22,616 nucleotides of DNA from Cellvibrionales bacterium UBA2511 (GCA_002341315.1 DDNV01000012.1:28819-51434), one strand, 5' to 3'; shown: positions 9,760 to 17,775, counted from the stretch's first letter. Notes: generated by a model from the sequence alone, not told the origin. Numbers and translations are program-made.

Positions 9760-10776
9760 TCACGACTTTTTCAGCTGTTTGGCAAGTTTCTGAGAAGTGA
9801 TCTGCCAGCGTTCGGAAGATCGCAGTCCATCCCAATCCGGATGCTTCCTGGCCGCCATCTTATCTAATCTCCCAGACGGCTTCACAGGATTTTCAGATAG
9901 AAAATCAATCACTTCCAACGCACCTGTACGGTTGTTACAGACCAGCACCATATCACAGCCGGCCTGCAGCGCACGGCTGGCTTTTTCCGGGTAACCCCCC
10001 ACCAGATCAGCCCCTTTCATGGACAGGTCATCGCTGAAAATGACACCCTGAAACTGTAATTCGTCTCGCAGTATTTTCTGCAACCAGATAGGGGAAAACC
10101 CCACCGGCACAGAATCAACACAAGGGTAAACAATATGGGCGGGCATGATCGCATCCAGCTCACCGGCAAGCCGTGCAAACGGTTGCAAGTCCCGATCGCG
10201 CAATTGCTGAAGAGAGCGGTTGTCATAGGGGGTTTCGTGATGACTGTCGGCGACGACTCCCCCGTGGCCCGGGAAGTGCTTTCCTGTTGCCGCCATGCCA
10301 GCCTGATGCATACCGGTAATAAAATGATGAGCGGCTCGGATGGCTTGCTCCGGATTATCAGCAAACGACCGATCGCCAATCACCGCACAACTTTCACGGT
10401 CCAGATCCAGCACGGGGGCAAAGCTGAAGTCCAGACCACAGGCAAGTAATTCAGAGGCCATCAGCCAACCGGCATCCTGAAGCAATGACTCGCCCCCCTC
10501 TTCCTTCAACAGTAAATCACCCAGCACCTGCATCGGCGGCAAATGGGTAAACCCATCGCGGAAGCGTTGCACTCGCCCACCTTCCTGATCGACACAGAGC
10601 AATAAGTCACCTCTTATTGCACGAATGTCTGCCACCAGCTCAACGAGCTGGCTGTAACTCACAAAATTTCGGGAAAAAAAGATAATACCGCCCACTGATG
10701 GATTGAGAATCAGCACTTGTTCTTCCGGGGTCAGCACCAGTCCTTCCAGGTCGAGCATCAATGGACCAAGCGTCAT
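9760..10776 (-). CDS. nagZ: Beta-N-acetylhexosaminidase of peptidoglycan recycling (GH3)
   Basis: 338 residues, the normal size. NagZ is a cytoplasmic glycosidase that removes N-acetylglucosamine from anhydromuropeptides during cell-wall recycling, which also sets the level of AmpC-inducing muropeptides in species that have AmpR. Seen: CVDQEGGRVQRF (61-72) substrate loop, GKHFPGHGGVVADSHHET (165-182) with the mobile-loop dyad Asp177/His179, and IFSDDLSMKGA (246-256) with nucleophile Asp249. It lacks any signal peptide, in agreement with cytoplasmic location. AAAGG lies about 9 bases before ATG 10776. It is the first gene of the operon, driven by the promoter at 10805-10833. Confidence 0.97.
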   Translation of the reverse strand: MTLGPLMLDLEGLVLTPEEQVLILNPSVGGIIFFSRNFVSYSQLVELVADIRAIRGDLLLCVDQEGGRVQRFRDGFTHLPPMQVLGDLLLKEEGGESLLQDAGWLMASELLACGLDFSFAPVLDLDRESCAVIGDRSFADNPEQAIRAAHHFITGMHQAGMAATGKHFPGHGGVVADSHHETPYDNRSLQQLRDRDLQPFARLAGELDAIMPAHIVYPCVDSVPVGFSPIWLQKILRDELQFQGVIFSDDLSMKGADLVGGYPEKASRALQAGCDMVLVCNNRTGALEVIDFLSENPVKPSGRLDKMAARKHPDWDGLRSSERWQITSQKLAKQLKKS

Positions 10777-11099
10777 GTCTTAAACCTTTGTTAGCAAGGG
10801 GGGCAAAATAAGAAGGCTACGGAGACTTGTCAACCTTCTAACAAATTAGACGAATTTTTCATTTTAAAAACAAGCTGTTATGACATTCAGCACTTAAAGA
10901 ATTATCACTTCAGATCAATGAGAGAAATTATCTCCTTCCAGGAAAGGCAGTTACATCATTTATTTAAATAAAAGCTCATAAAAAAAGTAACTTTCACCCT
11001 GTTTATCGGCTATTCCACTCGTCAGAAATGCACCCGGTAGCCAGTGCACTTTTTCCCCGTTGGTGATACGTTCAATGAACTAATGAGGAGGATTAAATC
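10777..11099. other. 323-base AT-rich intergenic region between divergent nagZ and a small acidic-protein gene
   Basis: No convincing gene. The left end carries the nagZ promoter. The middle is clearly richer in A/T than the flanking genes and contains a perfect 14-base palindrome, TTTATTTAAATAAA, at 10959-10972. The right end carries a very strong ribosome binding site, GAGGAGG at 11085-11091, for the gene starting at 11100. I could not fix the rightward promoter. The long leader-like stretch could hide a small RNA or a long 5' UTR, but nothing in the sequence shows this directly. Confidence 0.5.
10805..10833 (-). promoter_or_regulatory. Predicted sigma70 promoter of the nagZ operon
   Basis: Minus strand: consensus TTGACA (10833-10828), a 17-base spacer and TATTTT (10810-10805). 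The predicted start near 10798 gives a leader of about 20 bases with AAAGG as ribosome binding site. A 6-bp inverted repeat (AGAAGG at 10811-10816, CCTTCT at 10834-10839) brackets the spacer and -35 hexamer and could be an operator, though short. Confidence 0.55.
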
Positions 11100-11417
11100 A
11101 TGGCTTCACAAGTTCCAGTCATAGGCGCCTGGTACGAGGACGCCTCCCAAGACGACATTTTCGAAGTTGTTGCTCTGGACGAGCACAGCGGTTCCATAGA
11201 AATCCAGCACGTCGGCGGAGAGGTCAGTGAAATTGACTTCGAAACCTGGCAGCAATTGATACTGCTACCGGCTGAGCAACCCGAAGATTGGCGGGCATCA
11301 TATGAATTGAGCAACGAAGACAGCCACTTTCCAGATGATATCTTTATCCCTGATAACTGGAATGACCCATTGACGGACATCGATGCCGATACCGTTTACG
11401 GGCTCGATGATTTTTAG
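11100..11417 (+). CDS. Small acidic conserved protein, DUF6763-like
   Basis: 105 residues, strongly acidic, no signal peptide or membrane segment. It begins with PVIGAWYEDASQDDIFEVV and continues with DEHSGSIEIQ, EVSEIDFETWQQL and a Trp/Asp-rich tail. The pattern looks like a compact beta domain (Trp-Tyr at the start, alternating hydrophobic strands, Glu/Asp-rich) followed by a disordered acidic tail. I believe that it belongs to DUF6763, a gammaproteobacterial family of unknown function, but cannot verify this. GAGGAGG 8 bases before ATG predicts high translation. It stands alone: divergent from nagZ, convergent with the LOG-family gene 29 bases on. No function is assigned. Confidence 0.8.
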   Translation: MASQVPVIGAWYEDASQDDIFEVVALDEHSGSIEIQHVGGEVSEIDFETWQQLILLPAEQPEDWRASYELSNEDSHFPDDIFIPDNWNDPLTDIDADTVYGLDDF

Positions 11418-11418
11418 G

Positions 11419-11431
11419 GTACCAGCGGTAC
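11419..11431. terminator. Weak hairpin between convergent genes
   Basis: GTACC-AGC-GGTAC, a 5-bp stem with 3-base loop, lies two bases after the stop codon of the DUF6763-like gene, followed by a short TGTTT. It could act in either direction between the two convergent genes. The short stem makes this tentative. Confidence 0.25.
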
Positions 11432-11446
11432 TGTTTGATGCCCGGA

Positions 11447-12103
11447 TTATTCGGCAATCTCCTGTGCCTGCAACATGCGAGCATGTTGCAGGATTATCTT
11501 TGCCGCACTCTCGGCATCGTCTACCAGACTAAATAAATGTAAGTCTCTTTCCGAGACACAGCCGTGCTCCAACATCGTCTCCCTCAGCCAATCGAGTAGG
11601 CCCTGCCAATAACTGGTCCCCAATAAAACGATGGGAAAGGGCCGCACTTTATCAGTCTGCACCAGGGTCAAAGCCTCAAATAATTCGTCAAGGGTGCCAT
11701 AGCCTCCCGGAAATATGACAAACCCCACGGCATGTTTAACAAACATGAACTTGCGCACGAAAAAATAGCGGAAATCCAGCGATACATCCTGAAAGGCATT
11801 GTGATTCTGCTCCAACGGCAGGGAAATATTCAAACCCACGGAAGTCGCACCTGTACCATAACAACCCTTGTTTGCTGCCTCCATCACCCCGGGTCCGCCA
11901 CCGGTGATGATGGGCACTCCCTCTTTTCCCAGAATCTCACCAAGTTCCACGGCTTCCTGATAGTAGCGGGAGTCGGGTTGAAGGCGCGCACTACCGAACA
12001 CTGACACCGCACCACCCATACCTGACAGTGACTCGATGCCATCCACCAGTTCAGACTGAATACGCAGAACACGCCAGGCTTCGGGGATTTTGATTTCTTC
12101 CAT
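11447..12103 (-). CDS. LOG-family protein (TIGR00730-type putative nucleotide phosphoribohydrolase)
   Basis: 218 residues. Proteins of this family hydrolyse nucleoside 5'-monophosphates to base and ribose 5-phosphate; some act on cytokinin nucleotides, but the bacterial substrate is often unknown. The two signature motifs are intact: GGGPGVMEAANKG (68-80) and PGGYGTLDE (132-140), with SVFGSARL near 34-41 at the start of the Rossmann-like fold. The N-terminus (about 30 residues) is the common bacterial extension. GGAG 7 bases before ATG 12103 supports the start. The gene is divergent from lexA across 221 bases. The last codons contain a 24-base near-perfect palindrome (11468-11491). It used to be annotated as lysine decarboxylase in many genomes, which is not supported. 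Confidence 0.92.
   Translation of the reverse strand: MEEIKIPEAWRVLRIQSELVDGIESLSGMGGAVSVFGSARLQPDSRYYQEAVELGEILGKEGVPIITGGGPGVMEAANKGCYGTGATSVGLNISLPLEQNHNAFQDVSLDFRYFFVRKFMFVKHAVGFVIFPGGYGTLDELFEALTLVQTDKVRPFPIVLLGTSYWQGLLDWLRETMLEHGCVSERDLHLFSLVDDAESAAKIILQHARMLQAQEIAE
11468..11491. repeat. 11-bp-arm palindrome inside the LOG-family gene's 3' end
   Basis: CTGCAACATGC and GCATGTTGCAG are perfect inverted arms separated by only GA. The element lies in the coding frame for LQHARMLQ near the C-terminus. There is no T-run on either side. It could cruciform, bind a dimeric regulator or stop convergent transcription from the DUF6763-like gene, but function is unknown. Confidence 0.65.
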
Positions 12104-12230
12104 AAGCTACTCCAATGTCCGAGAAAACGCCGTCATTGTGTTTCCATGATTCACTTTGACAGCAATCCTGCTGATACCCGGAGAATATACCGTTGAAAAA
12201 AGTTTTTCCCACCATCAATTTAACTTTATA

Positions 12231-12246
12231 CTGTAAATAATTACAG
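12231..12246. promoter_or_regulatory. LexA binding site (SOS box 1) upstream of lexA
   Basis: CTGT-AAATAATT-ACAG matches the gammaproteobacterial SOS box CTGT-N8-ACAG exactly in both half sites, with the AT-rich core expected. A TATACT -10-like hexamer (12227-12232) overlaps its left edge, so bound LexA would block polymerase. It supports autoregulation of lexA. Confidence 0.9.
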
Positions 12247-12247
12247 G

Positions 12248-12263
12248 CTATATTTATTTACAG
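12248..12263. promoter_or_regulatory. Second, weaker LexA box upstream of lexA
   Basis: CTAT-ATTTATTT-ACAG differs from the box consensus only at the third base of the left half. It starts 17 bases after the first box. Tandem operators before lexA are known in Escherichia coli, which supports this as a lower-affinity second site. Confidence 0.65.
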
Positions 12264-12324
12264 CAGTATGGACAACAACGCGGCAATTGCTGCAATTCAT
12301 CCCGATGAGTCCCGAGGTTAAAGC

Positions 12325-12942
12325 ATGGCGAGTACATCACTGACTGCCCGACAACAGGAAATCCTGAACCTGATCAAACAGCATATTGATGAAACAGGCT
12401 ACCCCCCCACCAGGGCGGAGATTGCCACCGAGCTGGGATTCAGGTCACCTAACGCCGCTGAAGAGCATCTCAGGGCACTGGCGCGCAAGGGAATGATCGA
12501 GATGATTTCGGGCGCATCCCGCGGTATTCGTCTACTGGATGAGCAGCCCGCCGGCCTTCCATTGATTGGCCGTGTCGCCGCCGGGGATCCTGTTCTTGCA
12601 GCAGAAAACATTGAGGACTATCTCGACATCGGGGCAAACTTGTTTAACCCTAGAGCGGACTACCTGTTGCGTGTTCATGGTATGAGCATGAAAAATGCCG
12701 GCATCATGGATGGTGATTTGCTGGCTGTTCACAAAACGGGGCAGGCACAGAAAGGCCAGATTGTGGTCGCACGTATTGAAGACGATGTCACTGTCAAACG
12801 TCTGGGCAAAAGTCTGAAACGCCATGAGATACTGCTCGAACCGGAAAACGAAGAGATGCTCCCCATTGTGGTCGACTTGCGGGAAAAAAGTTTTGTTATT
12901 GAAGGCTTGGGGGTCGGGGTTATTCGGACGAATCCCCAATAG
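12325..12942 (+). CDS. lexA: SOS response repressor and autoprotease LexA
   Basis: 205 residues. Dimeric repressor of DNA-damage genes that cleaves itself when RecA filaments form. The N-terminal winged-helix DNA-binding domain begins [16 protein letters not shown] and has the recognition helix region [16 protein letters not shown] (41-56). The cleavage site is Ala86-Gly87 (RVAAGDP). The catalytic Ser121 is in HGMSM and Lys158 in VTVKRL, all present. GAGG 8 bases before ATG 12325 supports the start. Two LexA boxes lie 62-94 bases upstream. In Pseudomonas sulA follows lexA in the same direction; here only 75 bases separate lexA from a convergent small gene, so sulA is not at this place. Confidence 0.98.
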   Translation: MASTSLTARQQEILNLIKQHIDETGYPPTRAEIATELGFRSPNAAEEHLRALARKGMIEMISGASRGIRLLDEQPAGLPLIGRVAAGDPVLAAENIEDYLDIGANLFNPRADYLLRVHGMSMKNAGIMDGDLLAVHKTGQAQKGQIVVARIEDDVTVKRLGKSLKRHEILLEPENEEMLPIVVDLREKSFVIEGLGVGVIRTNPQ

Positions 12943-12962
12943 TATTTGTCCAGCTACAGGCC

Positions 12963-13021
12963 CTGAGAGTGAGTCGAACCGACTTTACGATAAACAGCCA
13001 TCATGGGCAGGCTACTCTCAG
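12963..13021. terminator. Possible bidirectional terminator region between lexA and the convergent small gene
   Basis: CTGAGAGT (12963-12970) and ACTCTCAG (13014-13021) are perfect 8-bp arms separated by 43 bases. Inside lies a short hairpin AGTCG-AAC-CGACT (12972-12984) followed by TT. The right arm overlaps the stop codon of the convergent gene. No strong T-run is present, so a rho-independent terminator is not certain. Confidence 0.35.
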
Positions 13022-13266
13022 TGAAGCACCCGGTTTTTGATCATGGTGCCCTCTTCCATCTGAAAATTGTCTGCACCCAACTCCTCAAAGACCTCAATTC
13101 CGGCATCAATCATGGCTTTGGCAACATCAACCTTGGCCTCCTGAAGAAACGCCTTGGCCTCTCCCGAAAAGCTGATCCTGATCAATGGCGCATCCTCTTC
13201 ATCCGTCCGCTGCAGAGCGACATCTCCATCGGGTAAAATTACGATTTCAAACAGGGAGATAGCCAT
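13018..13266 (-). CDS. Conserved small protein of unknown function, lexA-topA region (PA3009-like)
   Basis: 82 residues from ATG 13266 (86 from ATG 13278). It begins MAISLFEIVILPDGDVALQR and continues with a PLIRISFS strand, an Ala-rich helix EAKAFLQEAKVDVAKAMIDAG and a C-terminal acidic part. The small alpha/beta protein has no signal peptide and no motif of known function. I chose 13266 because relatives that I remember start with M(T/A)ISLYEIV; neither start has a strong ribosome binding site. It is the last gene of the topA-side cluster, about 100 bases after the DUF6586-like gene, and converges on lexA. The same small gene is found in this position in Pseudomonas as far as I recall, so it is conserved in context. 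Confidence 0.8.
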   Translation of the reverse strand: MAISLFEIVILPDGDVALQRTDEEDAPLIRISFSGEAKAFLQEAKVDVAKAMIDAGIEVFEELGADNFQMEEGTMIKNRVLH

Positions 13267-13378
13267 TGAATATTCCATCGGGTTTTCAAAAACAACATGC
13301 CTGTATTGTACCAGAGGGGTACGGCATTAATAACCCGAGAACAAAAATTAGCTCCCGCGCTGGCTCAAGCAATACCAG

Positions 13379-13891
13379 TCAGCATTCAATCATGTGCTCG
13401 CGATGACGCTCAATCAGGCTGCGAAAGGCTTCCAGCCATTCGTTGAGCAAATCAACACTCAACTCATCCCTGTCTTCACCCTGCTCAATTTGCACCACAG
13501 CAATGGGTGACGCAGCATTAACCACCTCCTGTGGCTGAACCGCGAGCAGACGATCTCGGGCATTCAGCAAGTTGGCAAGCCAGCTCCCCTTATCCGCCTC
13601 CAGGTTAGCCAACTCCTCAGCCTCAGACGGTGATTGACCAATAGACTCCATCGCCGCAATCAGCCCCTCAACAGATGAAATTGACTCGGCAGCTCTATGT
13701 CGATAGGTTGTCGCCACCTCACGCAGATAGAGACGATAGGCGACTTCGAGCTGGAACAGTGCTGACTGGCAGAGCACCAACCGCAAATTTGCCGCTGGCC
13801 CGACAACATGCGTCAGCTCCCGGTCAACCTGTTGCAATAGCAAGTCACAGAAGTAGAGCTTCTGATTGACGGCCGGCAGAAAGGGATTCAC
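13379..13891 (-). CDS. DUF6586-like conserved protein downstream of topA
   Basis: 170 residues, predicted almost all helical and cytoplasmic. It starts with GTG (NPFLPAVNQKLYFCDLLLQ) preceded by GAGGAG with 8 bases spacing, so the GTG is well supported. The first half has LCQSALFQLEVAYRLYLREVA, a long amphipathic helix typical of the PA3010-type family; the C-terminus ends LNEWLEAFRSLIERHREHMIEC. No catalytic motif is seen. It lies 12 bases after the topA stop codon and is surely cotranscribed with it. Function is unknown; a link with topoisomerase or DNA metabolism is only suggested by the operon. Confidence 0.85.
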   Translation of the reverse strand: MNPFLPAVNQKLYFCDLLLQQVDRELTHVVGPAANLRLVLCQSALFQLEVAYRLYLREVATTYRHRAAESISSVEGLIAAMESIGQSPSEAEELANLEADKGSWLANLLNARDRLLAVQPQEVVNAASPIAVVQIEQGEDRDELSVDLLNEWLEAFRSLIERHREHMIEC

Positions 13892-13903
13892 TGGCAGTCT
13901 CCT

Positions 13904-16537
13904 CTATTTCTTACCCTTGCGGTCATCCTTTTCCCGCCAGACACCCTGGTCATAAAACGCCTTCCATCCAGTAGGCTTACCCTCTTGCTCAGACTGGACA
14001 TACTGCTCGCCGGTTTTGCGACTAAAGCGAATCACCGTGGGGAGACCGTCGGGATCGGCGACGGGAGCATCAAAGAGAAACTGGTACTTGGGATCAATTT
14101 CTTTTGTATGGGGCAGCAGCTCGGCAACCAATGGCGCGCGTGTTTCACGATGCCGGGGAAACTGACTGGCCGCCAGAAACAGACCGGATGCACCGTCCCT
14201 GAGGATATAATGATCCGTGACTTTTTCGCAGGTCAGCTCTGGCATGGGGACAGGATCCATCTTGGGGGGAGCGGGCTGACCACTCCGGAGTAACTTGCGG
14301 GTGTTTTTACAGGCATCGTTGGTACAGCCGAAATATTTGCCAAAACGGCCCGACTTGAGCTGCATATCACTACCGCATTTATCACACTCAATCAGCGGAC
14401 CTTCATACCCCTTGAGCTTGAAAACGCCGGTTTCCACTTCAAAACCATCGCAGTCGGGGTTGTTGCCACAGACGTGCAGTTTTCGCCCCTCATCAATCAA
14501 ATAGGCATCCATTGCCGTATTGCAGAGGGGGCAGCGGTGACGGTGCATCAACTGCCTCGATTCGGCCTCATCGTCCTCGTCGACATTCACTGCCTCATCT
14601 CCGGGAATAAGATTCAGCGTGCCTTTGCAGCGCTCTTTAGGCGGCAGGTTGTAACCGGAACAGCCGAGGAAAACCCCCGTCGTCCCCGTGCGAATCATCA
14701 TCGGCCGACCACATTGAGGACAGGGAATATCCGTGAGCGATGGCTCATTGGGACGCATACCACCATCAGCTTCAGCCCGGGTCAGCTTTGCTGAGAAATC
14801 CGAATAGAATTGATCAAGCACCTGCTTCCATTCCAACTTGCCCTGGGCAATTTCATCCAGATAGGCTTCCATTGTGGCCGTAAAACCATAGTCCATCAGG
14901 TCGGTAAAATTTTCGTTCAGGCGGTCCGTAACAACATCACCAATTTTCTCCGCATAAAAACGGCGATTGTCGACTCGCACATACCCACGATCCTGGATCG
15001 TGGAAATGATAGATGCGTAAGTCGATGGGCGACCAATGCCACGCTTTTCCAGCTCTTTGACCAGAGATGCCTCAGAGTAACGGGCCGGGGGCTTGGTAAA
15101 GTGCTGCATCGGGATCAATTTGTTCAGCAGCAGCCGGGCGCCAACGGACATCTCAGGCAACTCAATGTCGTCACCTTTTTTGGACATTGCAGGCAACACT
15201 TTCAGATAGCCGTCGAACAGTGTCACCCGACCTTTTGCTCGAAGTTCGAAGTCCTCTGCCCTGACTGTCACCGTGGTACTGGTGAAGCGTGCCGGCACCA
15301 TCTGGCAGGCGACAAATTGCTGCCAGATTAACCGATACAGTTTTTTGGCATCCTCTTCCATCGCATCCAGATCACCTGGCTTGATATCAATATTGGAAGG
15401 CCTTATCGCCTCATGCGCTTCCTGGGCACCGGCTTTACTGCCATAAATCGTGGGCTTTTCAGGCAGGTAGTCAGTGCCATAGCGCGTTTTGATAAAGTCA
15501 CGGCAGACGCTCACCGCATCAGCACTGAGGTTGGTGGAGTCTGTTCGCATGTAGGTGATATAACCACCTTCGTAAAGGCGCTGGGCAAGCATCATGGTTT
15601 TTTTCACCCCATAACCAAGCCGCGTGCTGGAGGCCTGTTGCAGGGTTGATGTGATAAACGGTGCCGACGGTTTACTGGAAGTGGGCTTGTCCTCACGGGC
15701 AATCACCTCGTAGGAAGCATTTTTCAGCCCGGTCAGCGCGGCATCTGTCTGGTCCTGACTGACAGGCCTGAACTGATCAGAGCCCTGCTTCTTCACCTCA
15801 AAGCGGACCAGATCATCCTCAGGGGTCTCCAGATCGGCGTGTACTGTCCAGTACTCTTCCGGCTCAAAAGCGCGAATTTCACGCTCGCGCTCAACGATCA
15901 GTTTAACGGCTACCGACTGCACACGGCCTGCAGAAAGCCCTCTGGCCACCTTACTCCAGAGCAGTGGCGACACCATAAAGCCAACGACCCTGTCGAGAAA
16001 ACGGCGCGCCTGCTGGGCGCTTACCCGGTTGGTGTCGAGCTTGCCGGGTTTTTCGAAAGCCGCCTTGATCGCTTTTTTGGTGATTTCATTAAAGACTACG
16101 CGCTGATAAAGATCGGGGTCACCGCCGATGGCTTCCATGAGGTGCCAGGCAATCGCTTCTCCCTCCCTGTCAAGGTCCGTGGCGAGATAGATATGATCCG
16201 CATCCTTGGCCAGCTTTTTCAACTCAGCGACAACTTTTTCCTTGCCGGGCAGAATCTCATAGCGCGCTTTCCAGCCGTGTTCGGGGTCTATTCCCATGCG
16301 GTTGACCAGCTGCTCCCTGGCTCTTCTGGAGCGCTGTTTTGCTTTTTCATCGTCCGACAGCTTGCGGGTGGCCGCAGCAGTCCTGGCCCGTTCTTTTGGG
16401 TCAACCGTTTTACCACCACCCGTAGGCAGGTCCCGAATATGCCCGATACTCGACTTCACAATGAAATCGTTGCCGAGATATTTGTTGATCGTTTTCGCCT
16501 TGGCCGGCGACTCGACGATAACCAGTGATTTACCCAT
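13904..16537 (-). CDS. topA: DNA topoisomerase I (type IA, omega protein)
   Basis: 877 residues, slightly longer than the E. coli enzyme. It relaxes negative supercoils behind RNA polymerase by single-strand passage. The TOPRIM domain begins [15 protein letters not shown] with Glu9 and has [14 protein letters not shown] with Asp121, Asp123 and Glu125 as metal ligands. The nucleophile is Tyr329 in [13 protein letters not shown]. The C-terminal part has three four-cysteine zinc ribbons: CPQCGRPM...GC...C, CPLCNTAM...C...C and CDKCGSDM...GC...C, then a basic tail ending in KGKK. All key residues are present. Start at ATG 16537 (MGKSLVIVE) fits the family; the ribosome binding site AGGA is distant. 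It is followed by the DUF6586-like gene. Confidence 0.98.
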   Translation of the reverse strand: MGKSLVIVESPAKAKTINKYLGNDFIVKSSIGHIRDLPTGGGKTVDPKERARTAAATRKLSDDEKAKQRSRRAREQLVNRMGIDPEHGWKARYEILPGKEKVVAELKKLAKDADHIYLATDLDREGEAIAWHLMEAIGGDPDLYQRVVFNEITKKAIKAAFEKPGKLDTNRVSAQQARRFLDRVVGFMVSPLLWSKVARGLSAGRVQSVAVKLIVEREREIRAFEPEEYWTVHADLETPEDDLVRFEVKKQGSDQFRPVSQDQTDAALTGLKNASYEVIAREDKPTSSKPSAPFITSTLQQASSTRLGYGVKKTMMLAQRLYEGGYITYMRTDSTNLSADAVSVCRDFIKTRYGTDYLPEKPTIYGSKAGAQEAHEAIRPSNIDIKPGDLDAMEEDAKKLYRLIWQQFVACQMVPARFTSTTVTVRAEDFELRAKGRVTLFDGYLKVLPAMSKKGDDIELPEMSVGARLLLNKLIPMQHFTKPPARYSEASLVKELEKRGIGRPSTYASIISTIQDRGYVRVDNRRFYAEKIGDVVTDRLNENFTDLMDYGFTATMEAYLDEIAQGKLEWKQVLDQFYSDFSAKLTRAEADGGMRPNEPSLTDIPCPQCGRPMMIRTGTTGVFLGCSGYNLPPKERCKGTLNLIPGDEAVNVDEDDEAESRQLMHRHRCPLCNTAMDAYLIDEGRKLHVCGNNPDCDGFEVETGVFKLKGYEGPLIECDKCGSDMQLKSGRFGKYFGCTNDACKNTRKLLRSGQPAPPKMDPVPMPELTCEKVTDHYILRDGASGLFLAASQFPRHRETRAPLVAELLPHTKEIDPKYQFLFDAPVADPDGLPTVIRFSRKTGEQYVQSEQEGKPTGWKAFYDQGVWREKDDRKGKK

Positions 16538-16614
16538 GAAGCAGCCGTTTATCCTGTAGATTGATAGCCCAAAGTGCTACCGGATGGCACCACGAAAGCC
16601 TGAAAGGGAGCGAA

Positions 16615-16643
16615 TATACATGTGCCGCCGGTGGTTTGGTCAA
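16615..16643 (-). promoter_or_regulatory. Possible sigma70 promoter of topA
   Basis: Minus strand TTGACC (16643-16638), 17 bases, TGTATA (16620-16615; TATATT two bases further is an alternative). The predicted start near 16608 gives a leader of about 70 bases. The 115-base space after the upstream gene supports separate transcription of topA. Confidence 0.4.
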
Positions 16644-16652
16644 GGTAATTTT

Positions 16653-17177
16653 TCACTCAGCAGCCAATCTATCGAATGATTCGTCGGGCCGGATCGCACT
16701 TCTGAGGTGCTTCAACTGGGTATCTATCCGGTCAATATCCGCCAGCTCACCGCGCTCCTGCCAGACAATGGCTACACCCTCACGGTTGACCTCAACAGCG
16801 ATCACATCAGTTGGCAGGGCCGCCAGCACTGCCCCGATAACGGGTTGCAACCGATCATTGGCTTCATGGCCCAACCATTGCCAGTTCTCCCAGGGAGAGT
16901 GATCGCCACGGCGGGTACCCCGAACCAACAGCCACTTTTCCATCCGGGAAAATGGCGATGGGCTGGAGTCTGGCACCCAGAGCAGGGTATAACCTGCGTA
17001 TTCAAGGCGGCCTTCTCCCTCTCTGGCATCCGGGGCATGCACGAGTCGAACCCGAAGTCCACGGGACGAAGCCAGACGCCTCATCTCCGTGATCATTTTC
17101 TGACGAGGGCTCTGGCGAAACCAGAGCAGCGGTGAAATGATAAGCGCCAGTATCAGTAGAATTAACAAATAGGTCAT
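16653..17177 (-). CDS. Membrane-anchored hypothetical protein upstream of topA
   Basis: 174 residues. One hydrophobic segment at about 3-21 (YLLILLILALIISPLLWF) followed by RQSPRQK, so a signal anchor with a soluble C-terminal domain in the cytoplasm by the positive-inside rule. The soluble part has MRRLASSRGLRVRLV, LLWVPDSSPSP, a WLLVRG strand and a Trp-rich patch SPWENWQWLG, ending with VAIVWQERGELADIDRIDTQLKHL. A similar uncharacterised gene stands beside topA in Pseudomonas (sometimes named as a YajC-like protein, which I do not endorse). It is divergent from the universal stress protein gene across 61 bases containing a TATATACT stretch that could serve promoters both ways. Confidence 0.8.
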   Translation of the reverse strand: MTYLLILLILALIISPLLWFRQSPRQKMITEMRRLASSRGLRVRLVHAPDAREGEGRLEYAGYTLLWVPDSSPSPFSRMEKWLLVRGTRRGDHSPWENWQWLGHEANDRLQPVIGAVLAALPTDVIAVEVNREGVAIVWQERGELADIDRIDTQLKHLRSAIRPDESFDRLAAE

Positions 17178-17238
17178 TATCTGCTACAACCTTATATACT
17201 TGGGAAAGCGTTGATAAACCAGTTACGGGAGATACTTC

Positions 17239-17667
17239 ATGTCCGCCTATAAACACATTTTGCTCGGTCTGGACCTATCTCCAGAATCACAGCAAGTGGT
17301 CGAGAGAGTCAAGTCCCTGTTTGGCAACGGTGAGTGCCAATTGAGCCTTATTCATGTACAGGAGCCATTGTCGTTTGCCTACGGCGGTGACATCCCGATG
17401 GACCTTACCGAGGTCCAATACCAACTGGAGGAGCAGGCGAAGCAGCGTTTGACTGTCATCGGCAAAGATCTCGGAGTTCCCATTGAGAGCCAACATGTGA
17501 TCATCGGCCAACCCGCCCAGGAAATGCACCGGTTTGCCAATGACAACAATGTGGATCTGATTGTAGTCGGCAGCCACGGCCGCCATGGTATCAGTCTGAT
17601 ACTGGGCTCAACGGCGACCGGTGTACTGCATGGTTCCCAATGCGATGTGCTGGCGGTCCGGGTATAA
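17239..17667 (+). CDS. Universal stress protein, UspA family
   Basis: 142 residues, the normal single-domain size. Cytoplasmic alpha/beta nucleotide-binding-fold protein induced by starvation and stress; molecular role is unclear. It begins YKHILLGLDLSPESQQVVERV, has SLIHVQEPLSFAYGG, and ends DLIVVGSHGRHGISLILGST with the Gly-x2-Gly-x8-Gly-Ser nucleotide loop and VLHGSQCDVLAVRV. The loop is close to the ATP-binding subgroup pattern but has eight residues instead of nine between the glycines, so ATP binding is not certain. GGGAG lies 7 bases before ATG 17239. A -10-like TATACT lies at 17195-17200 without a good -35. Confidence 0.95.
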   Translation: MSAYKHILLGLDLSPESQQVVERVKSLFGNGECQLSLIHVQEPLSFAYGGDIPMDLTEVQYQLEEQAKQRLTVIGKDLGVPIESQHVIIGQPAQEMHRFANDNNVDLIVVGSHGRHGISLILGSTATGVLHGSQCDVLAVRV

Positions 17668-17775
17668 GCTGGGCATCCGGGCTTTTATGGATCCGGGTAT
17701 CTAATTTCGCAAGACCTGTCTAACATGTTTGCGGTTCAACCCATTTGCCTTTCAAGGAATACCAACCAAACCTTT

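Noticed and set aside
11447..12103. Annotation as lysine decarboxylase.
   Set aside because: The PGGYGTLDE and GGGPGVME motifs define the LOG family; the decarboxylase label is a known historical misannotation.
15839..16528. 229-codon plus-strand frame opposite topA, and a 173-codon one at 14810-15331.
   Set aside because: They lie fully inside topA, whose frame holds all catalytic and zinc motifs. Long antisense frames are expected from its codon usage.
17668..17724. Repeated ATCCGGG between the universal stress gene and slt.
   Set aside because: Two 7-base direct copies in a 57-base space are compatible with chance and have no clear role.
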